Positions 25,134 to 35,289 are shown, numbered from the stretch's first letter. The stretch: DNA of 64,000 nt from Chitinispirillales bacterium ANBcel5 (GCA_029688955.1 JARUKZ010000014.1:38487-102486); one strand, 5' to 3'. The notes: generated from the sequence alone by a model not told the origin. A program made the numbers and translations.

Positions 25134-26513
25134 ATGGAATATAAAGATAAGTTTGATAAATCATTTGAATTTTTGGATGCTCTGGAGCAAAAGCTTGCTG
25201 CTGATTATGCAGAACATGGGGAAGAGAGAGATCACTCTCTTCCTTTAACGGTGGATTCACCTGAAACATCTGCAGTGCCCGGTATATATACCGGCAACGA
25301 TGCACAGATGGTTCAAAAGCTTGCAAGGGGTAACTATACAGTTCAGATAGGTATATCAACAATTGATGAGCTTCTGGATCGGGACAGGCAAAGGGAAAAA
25401 GATGGCTTTCCCCGAAAAATAAGAGTTGGTAAACTATTTAAACCAGGACGTGGTGCAAGTGATTCTGTGGTGATTGTCCCCACAACTGTGGAAGAAAAAC
25501 TCATACACGATTCGGTAAAAGATCCCTCTGAAGATGGAGAAGCTGGAGGGTATGGAGAAGGGCAGGAAGGAGAGGTTATAGGAGAGCAGCCAGTCAGACC
25601 AGAGAAGGGCGAAGGAACCGGATCCGGGGAAGGGCAGGGTGGTTCTCACGAAATGGAATCAAGCGCCTATGACCTTGGGAGAATACTGACTGAAAAGTTT
25701 GAGTTACCCAACCTTAAGGACAGAGGTACCAAACGTGCTTTGAGCAAATATACCTACGATATTACCGATAAAAACAGAGGTTTTGGCCAGGTGCTTGATA
25801 AAAAAGCTACCTTGCGAAAAGTACTCGAAACCAATATCGGTTTGGGGCGTGTTCCTGAGCCCTGTAGTATTGACAGCACCAACCTTCTTGTGTCTCCCAG
25901 AGATAAAGTCTACCGGGTTCTTTCCAGAGAGAAGGATTATGAATCACAAGCCATGGTGTTTTTTGTGCGGGATTATTCTGGTTCTATGGCTGGTAAATGC
26001 ACAGAGCTGGTCGTTGCACAACATGTACTTATATACTCATGGTTGCTTTATCAGTATGCCAAACGAGTAGAAACACGTTTTATTGTGCATGACACTGAAG
26101 CAAAAGAAGTACCTGATTTTTACACCTATTATAACTCAAAGGTTGCAGGAGGAACACAGGTTTCGGCTGCTTATACCCTGGTAAATGAAATTGTCGAAAA
26201 GGAGAATTTAGCTCAGGATTACAATATTTTCCTCTTTCAGGGTACCGATGGCGATGATTGGGATACTGTTGGAGAAAAAGCTCTTCCTGAACTTAAAAAG
26301 ATCCTTTCCTATGCAAGCAGAGTGGGAATCTCCATTGCTGAACACAGTTACAGTGCAGGGCAGAAAACTGAAGTTCAAAAGTATATTGAAGATTCCGGAA
26401 TGCTTGATGAATATGCCGACCTTCTCCGTATGGATATATTCCATGAAAATGCAGATGAGAGTCGGTTAATTGAAGGAATTAGAAAACTTCTTTCCCAAGA
26501 GGTTCTACACTAA
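25134..26513 (+). CDS. yeaH: YeaH/YhbH family protein (DUF444), VWA-like
   Basis: A 459-residue protein. The N-terminal half is charged and includes a low-complexity Gly/Glu-rich linker near residues 135-180. The C-terminal half holds a von Willebrand-A-like fold with the MIDAS-type motif RDYSGSM near residue 281 and GGTQVSAAY further on, then GTDGDDW. In the PrkA-YeaH-SpoVR trio this protein is phosphorylated by or bound to PrkA in several bacteria; the mechanism is not settled. The stop codon abuts the next ATG with no spacing. The ATG at 25134 is used rather than the in-frame TTG at 25131. Confidence 0.93.
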   Translation: MEYKDKFDKSFEFLDALEQKLAADYAEHGEERDHSLPLTVDSPETSAVPGIYTGNDAQMVQKLARGNYTVQIGISTIDELLDRDRQREKDGFPRKIRVGKLFKPGRGASDSVVIVPTTVEEKLIHDSVKDPSEDGEAGGYGEGQEGEVIGEQPVRPEKGEGTGSGEGQGGSHEMESSAYDLGRILTEKFELPNLKDRGTKRALSKYTYDITDKNRGFGQVLDKKATLRKVLETNIGLGRVPEPCSIDSTNLLVSPRDKVYRVLSREKDYESQAMVFFVRDYSGSMAGKCTELVVAQHVLIYSWLLYQYAKRVETRFIVHDTEAKEVPDFYTYYNSKVAGGTQVSAAYTLVNEIVEKENLAQDYNIFLFQGTDGDDWDTVGEKALPELKKILSYASRVGISIAEHSYSAGQKTEVQKYIEDSGMLDEYADLLRMDIFHENADESRLIEGIRKLLSQEVLH

Positions 26514-28157
26514 ATGGAATTAATTAATCAGAAAACAAAGAAAATAATGGAAGGCTGTAAAGAACGGGCATATGATGCTGGTTTAAGGTTTGGAAATGAA
26601 ACTCTTGAGTATATCGTTACAAATAGAGATCTCATTGAGCTGACACCTAAACTGATGATACCAACTATGTATGACTACTGGGTACATGATGTAGAGGTGT
26701 TGAAGGAGAAGGGGCGGTATGAACTTTATCCAAATAACCCGTATGAAACAGTGATAAACACCAGACCGGCAATATCCTTCTACAATGATAATAACCCCGA
26801 CTGGATGAATGTGATGATTTTCTATCACGTTCTTGCTCATGTGGATTTTTTCCAAAATAATCAGTTTTTTCGCAATACGTGGGATTACGACTTTACAGGG
26901 CAAGCTCTATCTGATAAACGTATGATCTCTAACCTTCGGTCCGAAAAAGGAAGGTGGGTTGATTACATAATAGAGTTTGCAAGGGCTATCGACAATTTGG
27001 TAGGATATCATAATGAACTATCCAGATATGATGGAATGGCTCAGGATTCAATTACTGTACTTGATTACTATTTTGATGTGTTTTTGCAGAAAGTAAAAAA
27101 AGTGCCACTTAGTGAATACATCAAGGAAGTGGAGCGGTACAATAAGTGTCTTGGTGATTCACCTTCCGTTGTGGAACAGGTCTTCTTTGCAGATGTACAA
27201 CAACGATTTCCTGAATTTACATCAAACTATGAACGATATGTTTCTGTACGAAAAGATGGAAAACAGGATATTATGCAATATATCCTTAATAATTCTGAAT
27301 CGTTGAATAGAGGAAAGAACAAATGGATGAAGTCAATAATTGAGGTTGTGCGAAAAACGTCGTTGTTTTTTCAGCCTCAAATACGTACAAAAATAATGAA
27401 TGAAGGGTGGGCAAGTTATTGGCATGAAAATCTGTTTTTGAGTGATGACAGGATAAAGGGTCACGAAGTCGATTTTGCCAAACTTCATGCCGGAATCGCT
27501 TCTATGCCAAGAGTTGGTCTGAACCCATATGCTCTGGGGATAAGGATTTTTCAGTATATTGAAGAGCTGGGGGATAAGGGAAAATATTCAATGGCTTATG
27601 ATAAGCTCTCTAATAGAAAAGAACGGAATGATTTTGACGCCTCAGAGGGCCGCGGTAGAGAGCTTATTTATGATGTTTGCCGAAACCTTAGCGATAGCCT
27701 TTTTATCGATACGTTTGTCGATCAGGAGTTTGTAAATAAGCACAATCTATTTGTTGCCGGTAAAAAGCTAAATCAAAGTAGAATGGTTTGGGAATATTAT
27801 GTAAAAAGCAGAAAGGCAGAACAGTACCGTCAGATGCTTCAGGAGCAACTCTATCATCCGCCTTATATAACTGTGGATATGGACAGAAATGCTAACGATG
27901 TACTCTATCTGTATCATCATTTTGAACAGAAACCACTTGTGAATGAATATATTTCAAACGTGCTGCTTGGAATTGAATTTCTATGGGGCGGACCGGTTCA
28001 GCTTGAAACCAGTGAGGTTGACAAAAATACCAAAAGTGTAGGGTTTGGCAGAAGTGTACGAAGAACGGATAATGGAAATTCAGATAAAGAGCGTAGATGG
28101 CAACGTGTTTTGTATACAATGAAAGACAGAAAATTATCACGGAAGGTTCTTACATAA
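26514..28157 (+). CDS. spoVR: SpoVR-family protein
   Basis: A 547-residue SpoVR protein, a soluble family required for spore cortex formation in Bacillus and present in many non-sporulating bacteria. Recognisable segments are YEPYNP-like FYPNNPYETVI-region sequence near residue 75, FYHVLAHVDFFQNN near residue 100 and MNEGWASYWHENLF near residue 295, which retains the His/Glu pattern of the SpoVR core. No membrane segment is present. It begins one base after the yeaH stop codon, so coupling is strict. Function in a Gram-negative-type anaerobe is unknown; context implies a stress or dormancy programme. Confidence 0.93.
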   Translation: MELINQKTKKIMEGCKERAYDAGLRFGNETLEYIVTNRDLIELTPKLMIPTMYDYWVHDVEVLKEKGRYELYPNNPYETVINTRPAISFYNDNNPDWMNVMIFYHVLAHVDFFQNNQFFRNTWDYDFTGQALSDKRMISNLRSEKGRWVDYIIEFARAIDNLVGYHNELSRYDGMAQDSITVLDYYFDVFLQKVKKVPLSEYIKEVERYNKCLGDSPSVVEQVFFADVQQRFPEFTSNYERYVSVRKDGKQDIMQYILNNSESLNRGKNKWMKSIIEVVRKTSLFFQPQIRTKIMNEGWASYWHENLFLSDDRIKGHEVDFAKLHAGIASMPRVGLNPYALGIRIFQYIEELGDKGKYSMAYDKLSNRKERNDFDASEGRGRELIYDVCRNLSDSLFIDTFVDQEFVNKHNLFVAGKKLNQSRMVWEYYVKSRKAEQYRQMLQEQLYHPPYITVDMDRNANDVLYLYHHFEQKPLVNEYISNVLLGIEFLWGGPVQLETSEVDKNTKSVGFGRSVRRTDNGNSDKERRWQRVLYTMKDRKLSRKVLT

Positions 28158-28160
28158 ATT

Positions 28161-30443
28161 ATGGAAAATGTAAACAATGCATTGGGTAATCTTAATAGGC
28201 GTATGACAGACCGAAGTCCGCATCCACCTATTTCTTTTGAACTATTTCTCAGGGAAATGTACAAAACTCCAGAGATTGTGCTTCGAAACGTATTTCAGGT
28301 TTTCCATGATATGATCTCAACTTACCTGGGCTCTGGAGTTGATGAGTATCCAAATGATCCTGAGTCGATACATTATGTAGATTATAATTGTAGTAACCTT
28401 TTTGAGGTAGATTCAGACAGACCATTTTTTGCTGACAGAATATTTGCAAATCGTTTGGTGAATCTTGTAGAAGGAATGCGCAGAGGCGCACAGCAGAATA
28501 AAATCTATATATTTAATGGTCCACCTGGATGTGGTAAAAGTACTTTTCTCAATAATCTGCTAAGAAAATTGGAAAGCTATGCTAACTGTGATGAAGGGAT
28601 GCGCTATGAAACCATCTGGCGACTTGATCCATCAGAATTTGGTGTTACCATAGATAAAGAGCCATTGTTTGAACAGCTTGCGTTAATGCTGGGAGGAGAA
28701 AGGGAAAATACCTTAAATCATCTTCACGAACGCTTCGCTACAACAGGAAGTGATGGGTTAGTTGAAATCCCATGTCCAAGTCATGATCATCCGATCCTTA
28801 TAATCCCCAAACATTACAGGGAGATCTTTTTTAGAGATGTTTTTAAAAATTCAGATTTTCTAGAAACATTATTTTCCAGCAAAGAGTATCACTGGGTTTT
28901 TAGAGAAAAACCATGCACATTCTGCTCAAGTCTTTACAGAGCATTGTTAAGTAAATTGAAAAATCCCGAAGCTGTTCACAAGATGATTTATGCTCGCCAA
29001 TATCGTTTTAACCGAAGACTGGGTGAGGGTATAAGCATCTTTAACCCTGGTGACCGTTCTCCGGAAAACAGCATCATTCATAACCCTTTAATGCAGAGAA
29101 AGATTAATGCATTGCTTAAAGACTCTTCTGAAGTCTTTTATCTATACTCACGATATGCAAAAACTAACAATGGAATATACGCCTTAATGGATATAAAGAG
29201 CCATAATACAGAGCGACTTATCGAACTGCACAACATTATTAGTGAAGGTGTGCATAAGGTTGATGATATTGAAGAGAATGTTAATTCGCTACTTTTGGCT
29301 ATTATGAACCCAGAGGATCAAAATAATGTCAGAGAATTTAGGTCTTTTAGTGATAGAATAGAGTATATTAATATCCCCTATGTGCTTGATCTGGCTACAG
29401 AAGTCAAAATTTATCGTCACACTTTTGGCTCTCATGTGGAAGATTTGTTCTTACCACGAGTATTGAACAATTTTGCCAGGGTAATTATATCCTCACGGAT
29501 GAATACACGCTCTGAGGCGCTTCTTGAATGGATCGGGGATCCAAAGAAATACAACCTCTACTGTGATGAAAATCTTCAGCTACTGAAGATGGATATTTAT
29601 TCAGGTATTATTCCGTCCTGGCTTACCGAAGAAGACAGAAAGAGTCTGACTGCAAGAAGGAGACGTAAGATTATTGGTGAGTCGGATCGCGAAGGTATCA
29701 GTGGGATTTCAGGTAGAGATTCAATAAAAATTTTTGATGATTTCATATCAACTTATTACAAACAGGATAAGCTGATAAACATGTCAATGCTGGTAGATTT
29801 TTTCCTTCGCAAAAAACGTGATTTGATGAGGTCAATTCCTGCAGGATTTCTTGATTCGCTTCTTAGGATGTATAATTATACCGTTTTGCAGGAAGTTAAA
29901 GAAGCATTATACTACTACAACGAAAAGCAAATCGAAAGAGACATTCTCAACTATATCTTTGCTGTAAACTTTGAACCACCAGCAGTAGAGTTATGTACGT
30001 ATACCGGAGAGCAGCTGAAAATAACTGAGGATTTTTTCGAGTCTATTGAAACCAGAATACTTGGAAGTGGTGTAGGGGCTTCCAGAAGGTGGTCCTTTAG
30101 AGAAGAAACTCAAAAAGATTATACATCAAACACCCTAACTCAGGATATGTTGGTTGAAAACAGACCGATTACTGATACTGCGCTTTTTAGAGCATTACAG
30201 GAGCGTTATGTTCAGAATTTAAAACAACGTTCTCTTGATCCATTCCTTGATAATGATAATTTCAGGAGAGCTATAAAAGATTATAGTACTAATGATTTTA
30301 AAACTTACGATAAAAGAATCAGGGATGACGTTAAGTATTTGATGAGAAATTTGAGAAAGAAATTTGGTTATACAGAACAGGGGGCCAAAGAAGTGTGCAT
30401 ATATGTAATCGATAATGAACTTGCAAAAAAATTTGAAATCTAA
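28161..30443 (+). CDS. second, divergent PrkA-like AAA+ protein
   Basis: A 760-residue paralogue of PrkA. The Walker A motif is GPPGCGKST, followed by a long segment containing a CxxC pair (CTFCSSLYRALLSKL) and the PrkA-type sensor region (GIYALMDIKSHN, LLLAIMNPEDQNNV). The C-terminal half carries the PrkA kinase-like fold with helical character. It differs from the first PrkA in length and in having internal insertions, so it is not a recent duplicate. It starts 3 bp after the spoVR stop. The presence of two PrkA-like ATPases in one operon suggests a hetero-complex or opposing roles (inference). The ribosome-binding site is poor, so it may rely on translational coupling. Confidence 0.85.
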   Translation: MENVNNALGNLNRRMTDRSPHPPISFELFLREMYKTPEIVLRNVFQVFHDMISTYLGSGVDEYPNDPESIHYVDYNCSNLFEVDSDRPFFADRIFANRLVNLVEGMRRGAQQNKIYIFNGPPGCGKSTFLNNLLRKLESYANCDEGMRYETIWRLDPSEFGVTIDKEPLFEQLALMLGGERENTLNHLHERFATTGSDGLVEIPCPSHDHPILIIPKHYREIFFRDVFKNSDFLETLFSSKEYHWVFREKPCTFCSSLYRALLSKLKNPEAVHKMIYARQYRFNRRLGEGISIFNPGDRSPENSIIHNPLMQRKINALLKDSSEVFYLYSRYAKTNNGIYALMDIKSHNTERLIELHNIISEGVHKVDDIEENVNSLLLAIMNPEDQNNVREFRSFSDRIEYINIPYVLDLATEVKIYRHTFGSHVEDLFLPRVLNNFARVIISSRMNTRSEALLEWIGDPKKYNLYCDENLQLLKMDIYSGIIPSWLTEEDRKSLTARRRRKIIGESDREGISGISGRDSIKIFDDFISTYYKQDKLINMSMLVDFFLRKKRDLMRSIPAGFLDSLLRMYNYTVLQEVKEALYYYNEKQIERDILNYIFAVNFEPPAVELCTYTGEQLKITEDFFESIETRILGSGVGASRRWSFREETQKDYTSNTLTQDMLVENRPITDTALFRALQERYVQNLKQRSLDPFLDNDNFRRAIKDYSTNDFKTYDKRIRDDVKYLMRNLRKKFGYTEQGAKEVCIYVIDNELAKKFEI

Positions 30444-30477
30444 AGAGGTCGAATGATGCACTGTATGGAGTTTTAAA

Positions 30478-30948
30478 TTGCAGATACTACTATTTACAGG
30501 TATTCAGGGATCGGGAAAGACCACCTTTTTTAAAGAACGTTTTTTCAAATCACATGTGCTCATAAGTCTTGATCTGCTTAAGACCAGAAATAGAGAAAGA
30601 AGATTTATGAGTACCTGTTTTGAAACAAATGCCAGATTTGTAGTTGATAATACAAATCCTACAGCCAGGGATCGCCAAAGATATATAGTACCAGCCAAGC
30701 AGGCTGGTTATGAAATTATCGGTTGCTTCTTTGACATCACATTAAAGGAGGCATTGAAAAGAAATAACAGGAGAGCTTATAAAGAATGTATCCCAGAGGT
30801 CGGCATCCGTGCTACTTTCAAAAAACTACAAATTCCCAATTTGCAGGAAGGGTATAATAAACTTTTCAGAATAAGCTCTTCTGGTTTAAACTATTTGATT
30901 GAAAATTTGGAAAACCCTTCAAAGGCTTTGGAACTTCCTCTGTTTTAA
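30478..30948 (+). CDS. small P-loop kinase (polynucleotide kinase/zeta-toxin-like AAA family)
   Basis: A 156-residue P-loop protein: Walker A GIQGSGKTT at residues 8-16, a basic tract (KTRNRERR) and FVVDNTNPTARDRQRY, the signature of T4-polynucleotide-kinase/zeta-like proteins with conserved DNTN. The LID-like region has RRAYKECIPEVG. The start is TTG at 30478 (GGAG at 30467-30470); no in-frame ATG precedes the P-loop. It lies 34 bp after the second PrkA and likely belongs to the same operon. Substrates could be nucleic acids, tRNA or a nucleotide sugar; sequence does not decide. Confidence 0.8.
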   Translation: MQILLFTGIQGSGKTTFFKERFFKSHVLISLDLLKTRNRERRFMSTCFETNARFVVDNTNPTARDRQRYIVPAKQAGYEIIGCFFDITLKEALKRNNRRAYKECIPEVGIRATFKKLQIPNLQEGYNKLFRISSSGLNYLIENLENPSKALELPLF

Positions 30949-30988
30949 AGGACTCGCTTTTTCCTTAATTTATATTTAGGGGTTTTGT

Positions 30989-32215
30989 ATGTTCAAAAAT
31001 CATTGGGGGGAAATGGCTAAATCAAAAGTTGTACTTGTATCTTGTTCATCATATGACGAAGAATTGCTAGATAGTGCTCTAAAACGGGGTATTGAGCTTT
31101 TAGGTGGAATTAAGCGTTTTGCATCACCATCAGAAAAATTACTGCTTAAACCAAACGTTTTATGGGGTACTGATCCTGCACGCTGTGTGGTTACTCATCC
31201 CAGTGTATTTAAATCAGTAGCGAAACTCTTCAAAAGTCGGGTTTCAGAGTTAAATTACGGCGATTCACCTGGTGGTTTTCAACCAGCAATAAATGCGCTG
31301 AAAAAAAGTGGGCATGCAGCTGTAGCAGATGAATTGGGTCTTAAATTAGCTGATTTTGATCACGGAAGATATGTCTCTCATCCCAAGGGGCTATCCAGTA
31401 AAAAGCTATATATTGCAAATGGGGTTCTTGAGTGTGACGGTTTGGTAAGTATCCCTAAATTGAAATCTCATGGGCTGACAAGATTAACCGGGGCAGTTAA
31501 GAACCAATATGGATGTGTTCCAGGTGCAACCAAGGGGGAATATCACGCAAAATTCCCGGACGTACTTGAATTTTCTAAAATTCTGGTTGATGTATGTCAG
31601 GTCGTAAAACCAAGGCTGTATATCATGGATGCTATTATAGCTATGGAGGGCAATGGTCCACGCAGCGGAGACCCCAAAAAGCTTGGTTTGCTTTTACTAT
31701 CTACAGATCCGGTCGCCCTCGATGCTGTAGCTTCAAGAATTGTAGACCTCAATCCTGAATTTGTACCAACATCGTTACCTGGAAAAGAGATCGGACTGGG
31801 TACTTATCTACAAGATGAAATTGAGCTGTTGGGAGACAGTATTGAGGAATTCATTGATAAAAGATTTAAGATTGTGAGAAAACCAGTAGAGAGCATGCCG
31901 GGTACTGTATTTCTTAAGGGTTTAAAAAGACTGGTCACACCTCGTCCTGTTATAATCACCCATTCCTGTACCCGTTGTGGAAGGTGTATACAGGTTTGTC
32001 CGGTTGACCCTAAAGCTGTTATGTGGCGGAGCAAAAGGGGTAGGAAAAGGCCACCAGTTTACAATTACCGGGACTGTATACGTTGTTATTGTTGTCACGA
32101 GATGTGCCCCTCGCGAGCAATAAAGATACGAAAGCCGCTTTTGGGTAAAATGATTCCATTTCTCTCCTACATCTCTCTTTTCATGTCAGGTCGTTTTATG
32201 AAGAAAAGGAGGTGA
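30989..32215 (+). CDS. DUF362 protein with two C-terminal 4Fe-4S clusters
   Basis: A 408-residue protein. The first 300 residues form the DUF362 domain (KPNVLWGTDPARCVVTHP, GDSPGG, LKSHGLTRLTGAVKNQYG), a domain of unknown function common in anaerobes. The C-terminus carries two ferredoxin motifs: CTRCGRCIQVCP and CIRCYCCHEMCP. It has no signal peptide. The start is ATG at 30989 with TAGGGG upstream; a second ATG at 31013 is possible. It is followed by AGGAGGTGA, which serves the lipoate ligase gene 7 bp beyond. Proposed roles in the family are electron transfer or cofactor chemistry. Confidence 0.88.
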   Translation: MFKNHWGEMAKSKVVLVSCSSYDEELLDSALKRGIELLGGIKRFASPSEKLLLKPNVLWGTDPARCVVTHPSVFKSVAKLFKSRVSELNYGDSPGGFQPAINALKKSGHAAVADELGLKLADFDHGRYVSHPKGLSSKKLYIANGVLECDGLVSIPKLKSHGLTRLTGAVKNQYGCVPGATKGEYHAKFPDVLEFSKILVDVCQVVKPRLYIMDAIIAMEGNGPRSGDPKKLGLLLLSTDPVALDAVASRIVDLNPEFVPTSLPGKEIGLGTYLQDEIELLGDSIEEFIDKRFKIVRKPVESMPGTVFLKGLKRLVTPRPVIITHSCTRCGRCIQVCPVDPKAVMWRSKRGRKRPPVYNYRDCIRCYCCHEMCPSRAIKIRKPLLGKMIPFLSYISLFMSGRFMKKRR

Positions 32216-32222
32216 TTAGAGT

Positions 32223-32897
32223 ATGATACAATGTCCAAACTTTCCAGGGCCACTACGAAAAAACGATGCAGTATTTATGTATGGTGCAATCGCACGTCAG
32301 TTTCCGTATGTAGAGGTTTACCAGCAAAAAGAAATTGAGATAGTTCACGGTCCTTCATGCAAACAAGAAAACGAAATAATGCTTGAACGATGTGCTGCAG
32401 ATGGAGTAACTGTGGAGCAGAGAAGAGGGGGAGGGGGAACTGTTGTTCTTTCCCCTGGTGTGCTCGTTACGGTAATCGTGGGTGAAAGGGAAAGATCGCA
32501 AACCGCCCTTGATATATTTAAGAAAATTCATGATGCTTTCATTGGTGCTTTGAACATAGCTGGTATTTATGGAGTAGAGCATCGGGGGATAAGTGATCTG
32601 GCCATTAAAGAAAAAAAAATACTCGGAAGTTCGCTCTACATGGGGCGTAAGCCTGATAGGTATTATTATCAATCGAGTTTAATGGTCTGTTCTGATTTAT
32701 CTCTTTTAAATGATTATTTATTTCACCCACCCACAGAGCCGCAGTATAGGGCTGGAAGATCCCATATGGATTTTTGTACAACTCTTCACAAAGAAGGGTA
32801 TAGAATAAGTATTAAGGATCTGCAGCATTACATTTCTTCTAAGTTACCTGTTTTGCTTTCTGAGCAGGACTTTGCTTCTTCAGTGCCTGGGAAATAG
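32223..32897 (+). CDS. lipoate-protein ligase family (BPL_LplA_LipB) protein
   Basis: A 224-residue protein with the lipoate/biotin-ligase catalytic fold: RRGGGGTVVLSPG is the nucleotide- and lipoyl-binding loop (RRxSGGGxV type), and the Lys in KKILGSSLYMGR matches the active-site Lys of LplA. The small C-terminal accessory domain of classical LplA is mostly lacking, as in many two-protein or truncated ligases. It could ligate lipoate or octanoate to glycine-cleavage H or dehydrogenase E2 proteins, none of which is in the window. It converges with the histidine-kinase gene, and the two overlap by 59 bp. AGGAGG is upstream. Confidence 0.85.
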   Translation: MIQCPNFPGPLRKNDAVFMYGAIARQFPYVEVYQQKEIEIVHGPSCKQENEIMLERCAADGVTVEQRRGGGGTVVLSPGVLVTVIVGERERSQTALDIFKKIHDAFIGALNIAGIYGVEHRGISDLAIKEKKILGSSLYMGRKPDRYYYQSSLMVCSDLSLLNDYLFHPPTEPQYRAGRSHMDFCTTLHKEGYRISIKDLQHYISSKLPVLLSEQDFASSVPGK

Positions 32898-35289
32898 CTA
32901 TTGATAGGTCCAAATCATCGTAGGGTTTGTTCAGATAGCCTGAAATTTCATTAAGAGAATCATCTTCTTTACCCTCTTTAGGATTATGTCCTGTACATAT
33001 TATTACATTTACAGATTTGTTAATGGACTTAAGGTGTTTGAGGCATTCAAATCCATCCATCACCGGCATCATTATATCGAGCACCACAAGATCAATAGAG
33101 TTGTGCTCAGATCTGTATAACGCTACTGCTTCAGATCCGTTACAACAGCATGTAACGCTATAACCAAGTTCTGTTAATGTAGTTTCAACCATTTCACGTA
33201 TTATCTGTTCATCATCTACAACCAGTATCTTGCCTCTGCCTCTAATCAGTGGTAGAGGCTCATTTTTTTGATCATATTCACTATCACTTTGTGGTAAAAG
33301 AATTGAAACACATGTTCCCTCCCCGGGGCTAGATTCCATTGTAATTTTGCCTTGGTGACGCTTTATTATACCATATACACTGGCAAGTCCCAGGCCTGAC
33401 CCATGACCTACCTGTTTTGTGGAAAAGAATGGCTCAAATACGTGTCTTTTTATTTCCTCACTCATACCTGTACCACTGTCAGTTATCTTTATCATAATGA
33501 AGTTTTGAGTACTATTGTCTGAAGTGTCTTTATCAGGGTGAATGGTACTATCTGTTGTTTGGAATGTAAGTGAACCGCCAAAAGGCATGGCATCTCTTGA
33601 ATTCAATGCAATATTTAAAAGTGCATTTTGAATTTGAGTATTATCGCCAGTAACAATAGGGTTGTTACTTTGCAGAGAAGCATCAAGTGAAATTTTTTTG
33701 TTTATCGAGGCTCCTAAAAGATGAATAACTTCTTTGATCGTTTTATGTACATCGAAGGGGACTGATCGTATGTTTTCTTTACGGGCAAAAGTTAGGAGTT
33801 GTTGTACAAGATCTGAAGATCTCTTGGCAGCAGAGCTAATGGTATCAATATATCTTGATAAAGTTGCATCACCTGAGCTAAACTTTCTCTTTATTAGCCC
33901 TGCATAACCATTAATGCCTGTAAGCATGTTGTTAAAATCATGAGCAATACCTCCAGCAAGCCTTCCAATCGCTTCCATTTTACGTGCATGGTGAAGCTGT
34001 TCTTCGAGGGCTCTTTTTTGTTCAATCTCTTTAATTTGATCAGAAAACTTAAGCACAAGAGAGCATTGAACTGCAAAAACTGAGTAAAGGTCTATATTGT
34101 TTATTATTTTATCTCTGAATAATATTACAGTACCTTGTGTTTTTTCATTAAAGATGAAGGGGTAACTTACAATCTGTTTAATGTTTAGTTTTTCTGAAAG
34201 CCCCTTACTTTCCTGCTGACTAATAACTGAAGGTAATAGAGAGTGAAGGTTATCGCATTGTAGCGTTTTTGATGATTGTGACTGGGAATACAACAAGCTG
34301 TCTTTCTCAAGAAGATGAGAACTATTAAGCTTTAAAAACTGTAAAAGAATTTGGGTGTTTGTTTGAGCTGATACAGATTTTATTTGAGCTGAAAAATTTT
34401 TCTCTTGCTTAAAAAAGATTATGGCTGATCCTACAGATTCTGAAATCTCTCTTGCGTAATCACAAATACTTTGAAATATCGCTTCTGGATCTTTGATGTT
34501 AAGTAAATGCTTAAGCGATTTTCCTGTCATAACTAGTTTGTCACGTTCCTCAAGTATTTCTGCAATGGAAAATGCTTTCCCGTACCTCTTGATACCATAG
34601 AAGGAAAACATACAAAAAAGTGCAATACTGAGACAGCCAAGTCGATAATAGAAACCAAATGTACCAGGGAAAAAATTGGTTAATGTAACAATGGTTATAG
34701 AGGTTACCCCACCAAAGCCAAAGCAAAATGGCTCTGAGTTAAAGTTTTTTCGTGAGAGAAATATAAGGCACAACGAAGGAATCGCCGTTAATAGAAATGT
34801 AAGTAGCAAGTATGCTTGCATCAACGGACCAGATGTGTATATGTATAAGTTATCAACAATGTCGAAATTATCGTACATGGCAGAAGGAAAGAGTAATGCC
34901 AGTATATAAATAACCAAGATAGCGATCCATGCTGCTTTTCGAACTGTTTCAAGATAGTTAAATCTCTTTGTACTGGGAACATTTGCGTTGTAAACGGTAA
35001 TGAAAATCTCAAAAAAAACAGGTACTACAATCATATAAAAAATTGAAAGAGCTGCAGTAAGGAAAAGATTGGTGCTGGTACTAAAGTAGGGGGTTAAAAG
35101 GTGACCAAGAGCATCTCTTTGAGCCCACAAAAACACAGTAAACAAAAGGAATGCAAACTTTCTTGAAATGCGGGAGTGCTGAAAGCGGCTGGATAAAAAA
35201 TACAAAAATGCAAAACCATAAAGGGCTGTAAAAACCAGAACAAAAAAGTAGAAGTTCTCTTTGAAGATATCAATTATATCAGTATTCAT
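32839..35289 (-). CDS. hybrid sensor histidine kinase with membrane sensor and receiver domain
   Basis: An 816-residue hybrid kinase. Residues 10-235 hold about seven or eight hydrophobic segments (for example FYFFVLVFTALYGFAFLYFL). A GAF-like domain follows at about 255-405, then HisKA with AGGIAHDFNNML holding the phospho-His, HATPase with DSGTGMS and GSGLGLASVYG, and a C-terminal receiver whose phospho-Asp is in VVLDIMMPVMDG. No output domain is present, so it must pass phosphate to another response regulator elsewhere. The gene overlaps the end of the lipoate-ligase gene by 59 bp in convergent orientation. The start ATG (35287-35289) has no clear ribosome-binding site. Confidence 0.9.
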   Translation of the reverse strand: MNTDIIDIFKENFYFFVLVFTALYGFAFLYFLSSRFQHSRISRKFAFLLFTVFLWAQRDALGHLLTPYFSTSTNLFLTAALSIFYMIVVPVFFEIFITVYNANVPSTKRFNYLETVRKAAWIAILVIYILALLFPSAMYDNFDIVDNLYIYTSGPLMQAYLLLTFLLTAIPSLCLIFLSRKNFNSEPFCFGFGGVTSITIVTLTNFFPGTFGFYYRLGCLSIALFCMFSFYGIKRYGKAFSIAEILEERDKLVMTGKSLKHLLNIKDPEAIFQSICDYAREISESVGSAIIFFKQEKNFSAQIKSVSAQTNTQILLQFLKLNSSHLLEKDSLLYSQSQSSKTLQCDNLHSLLPSVISQQESKGLSEKLNIKQIVSYPFIFNEKTQGTVILFRDKIINNIDLYSVFAVQCSLVLKFSDQIKEIEQKRALEEQLHHARKMEAIGRLAGGIAHDFNNMLTGINGYAGLIKRKFSSGDATLSRYIDTISSAAKRSSDLVQQLLTFARKENIRSVPFDVHKTIKEVIHLLGASINKKISLDASLQSNNPIVTGDNTQIQNALLNIALNSRDAMPFGGSLTFQTTDSTIHPDKDTSDNSTQNFIMIKITDSGTGMSEEIKRHVFEPFFSTKQVGHGSGLGLASVYGIIKRHQGKITMESSPGEGTCVSILLPQSDSEYDQKNEPLPLIRGRGKILVVDDEQIIREMVETTLTELGYSVTCCCNGSEAVALYRSEHNSIDLVVLDIMMPVMDGFECLKHLKSINKSVNVIICTGHNPKEGKEDDSLNEISGYLNKPYDDLDLSIAISQALKKQSPAQKAKQVT

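Noticed and set aside
32839..32897. Overlap between the lipoate ligase and histidine kinase ends considered as a sequencing artefact
   Set aside because: Both proteins remain plausible to their ends and short convergent overlaps are common; there is no frameshift sign.
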